A DNA stretch of 64,000 nucleotides from Duganella sp. BJB476 (GTDB lineage Bacteria; Pseudomonadota; Gammaproteobacteria; Burkholderiales; Burkholderiaceae_D). Under the pieces are notes generated by a model. It searched no databases. It worked only from the letters and a program-made list of their open reading frames with translations, and was not told where the DNA came from. A program made the position numbers and the translations under genes. The stretch lies in NCBI RefSeq assembly GCF_003416895.1, contig NZ_QVIO01000013.1:43252-107251 (forward strand). The letters run 5' to 3'. Each line of letters begins with the position of its first letter. The first letter of the stretch is position 1. Positions 63,187 through 64,000 of this stretch are shown one piece after another.

Positions 63187-64000
63187 ATGGCAAAAGAGAA
63201 ATTCGAGCGGACCAAGCCGCACGTTAACGTCGGCACCATCGGCCACGTCGACCACGGCAAGACCACCCTGACCGCTGCGATCGCAACTGTTCTGTCGAAG
63301 AAATTCGGCGGCGAAGCTAAAGCATACGACCAGATCGATGCTGCTCCAGAAGAAAAAGCACGCGGCATTACCATCAACACCGCGCACGTCGAGTACGAAA
63401 CCGCTACCCGTCACTACGCTCACGTTGATTGCCCAGGCCACGCCGACTACATCAAAAACATGATTACCGGTGCAGCGCAGATGGACGGCGCGATCCTGGT
63501 TTGCTCCGCAGCCGACGGCCCAATGCCACAGACCCGTGAGCACATCCTGCTGGCCCGTCAAGTTGGCGTTCCATACATCGTCGTGTTCCTGAACAAGTGC
63601 GATCTGGTCGATGACGAAGAGTTGCTGGAACTGGTTGAAATGGAAGTTCGCGAGCTGTTGTCGAAGTACGAATTCCCAGGCGACGACCTGCCTATCATCA
63701 AAGGTTCGGCACGTAAAGCGCTGGACGGCGACACCGGTCCTCTGGGCGAAGTAGCCATCATGGCTCTGGCCGACGCACTGGACAGCTACATCCCTACGCC
63801 AGAGCGCGCAGTGGACGGCGCCTTCCTGATGCCAGTGGAAGACGTGTTCTCGATCTCGGGTCGCGGTACCGTGGTTACCGGTCGTATCGAGCGCGGCATC
63901 ATCAAGGTCGGCGAAGAGATCGAAATCGTTGGTATCACCGACACCGTCAAAACCATCTGCACCGGCGTGGAAATGTTCCGCAAGCTGCTGGACCAGGGTA
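63187..64000 (+). CDS. tuf: Elongation factor Tu (5' part, runs off window)
   Basis: EF-Tu delivers aminoacyl-tRNA to the ribosome as a GTPase. The visible 271 codons begin MAKEKFERTKPHVNVGTIGH and contain GHVDHGKT (P-loop), DCPGHADY (G3) and NKCD (G4), then the start of domain 2 (GRGTVVTGRIERG). AGGAG is 7 nt before ATG 63187. Position after tRNA-Tyr, Gly and Thr matches the tufB-type locus. Codon use is strongly biased, as expected for a highly expressed gene. The stop lies beyond 64000. Confidence 0.98.
   Translation, partial: MAKEKFERTKPHVNVGTIGHVDHGKTTLTAAIATVLSKKFGGEAKAYDQIDAAPEEKARGITINTAHVEYETATRHYAHVDCPGHADYIKNMITGAAQMDGAILVCSAADGPMPQTREHILLARQVGVPYIVVFLNKCDLVDDEELLELVEMEVRELLSKYEFPGDDLPIIKGSARKALDGDTGPLGEVAIMALADALDSYIPTPERAVDGAFLMPVEDVFSISGRGTVVTGRIERGIIKVGEEIEIVGITDTVKTICTGVEMFRKLLDQG

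Overview
The window is about 65% GC, with genes packed closely on both strands. Gene content and order indicate a betaproteobacterium of the order Burkholderiales, most likely family Oxalobacteraceae (Massilia, Duganella or Janthinobacterium type). The main pointers are the run hslVU, dksA, COG0523 GTPase, xerC, DUF484; the run dapF, two lipid A acyltransferases, metK; a SAH riboswitch in front of ahcY followed by a holin-4-like gene and metF; a DksA lacking most zinc cysteines; and tRNA-Tyr, tRNA-Gly, tRNA-Thr, tuf at the right edge. The species is an inference. No insertion sequence, prophage, CRISPR array, rRNA or replication origin was seen.

Layout. Positions 1-7 kb: HslUV protease, a two-STAS protein, dksA, a COG0523 GTPase, xerC and DUF484, all on the minus strand. 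7-10 kb: a trimeric porin and a Sel1-repeat protein, divergent across a 413-bp gap. 10-18.3 kb: dapF, two acyltransferases, metK, ahcY (under a SAH riboswitch), a small membrane protein, metF and a 5-formyl-THF cyclo-ligase, i.e. the activated methyl cycle and one-carbon metabolism. Between metK and ahcY sits an AT-richer minus-strand insertion that encodes a two-TM SLATT-like protein and a 24-residue proline-rich peptide. 18.3-22.9 kb: lytic transglycosylase, GST, cca and a GNAT acetyltransferase.

Positions 22.9-30.1 kb form the most unusual block, a co-directional redox cassette. It encodes a minimal CPBP-type intramembrane protease; a cytochrome c/choice-of-anchor-D protein ending in a Gly4-Cys/TM/Arg3 sorting tail; a TlpA thioredoxin; a DUF4266 lipoprotein ending in Gly4-Cys; a DUF3570 beta-barrel carrying an ApbE-type flavinylation motif; an ApbE-like transferase; and DsbD. 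I infer an envelope electron-transfer or surface-anchored redox system with its own sorting, thiol-reduction and flavin-attachment functions.

Positions 30.1-39 kb hold aromatic amino-acid catabolism (Lrp/AsnC regulator, 4-hydroxyphenylpyruvate dioxygenase, fused indolepyruvate ferredoxin oxidoreductase) and a Tat-exported molybdopterin oxidoreductase with its Fe-S subunit. 39-49 kb: a TonB receptor, AraC and LysR regulators, an MFS exporter and two exported peptidases. 49-52.5 kb: ttcA, folB, a FolM-like reductase and a MidA-type methyltransferase. 52.6-62.6 kb is a signalling block (membrane J-protein, MCP, CheW, REC/HD-GYP, HDOD-GAF and a MASE1-GGDEF-EAL protein) that links chemotaxis-type signalling with c-di-GMP turnover. 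62.7-64 kb: the tRNA-tuf operon behind a near-consensus promoter; tuf runs off the edge.
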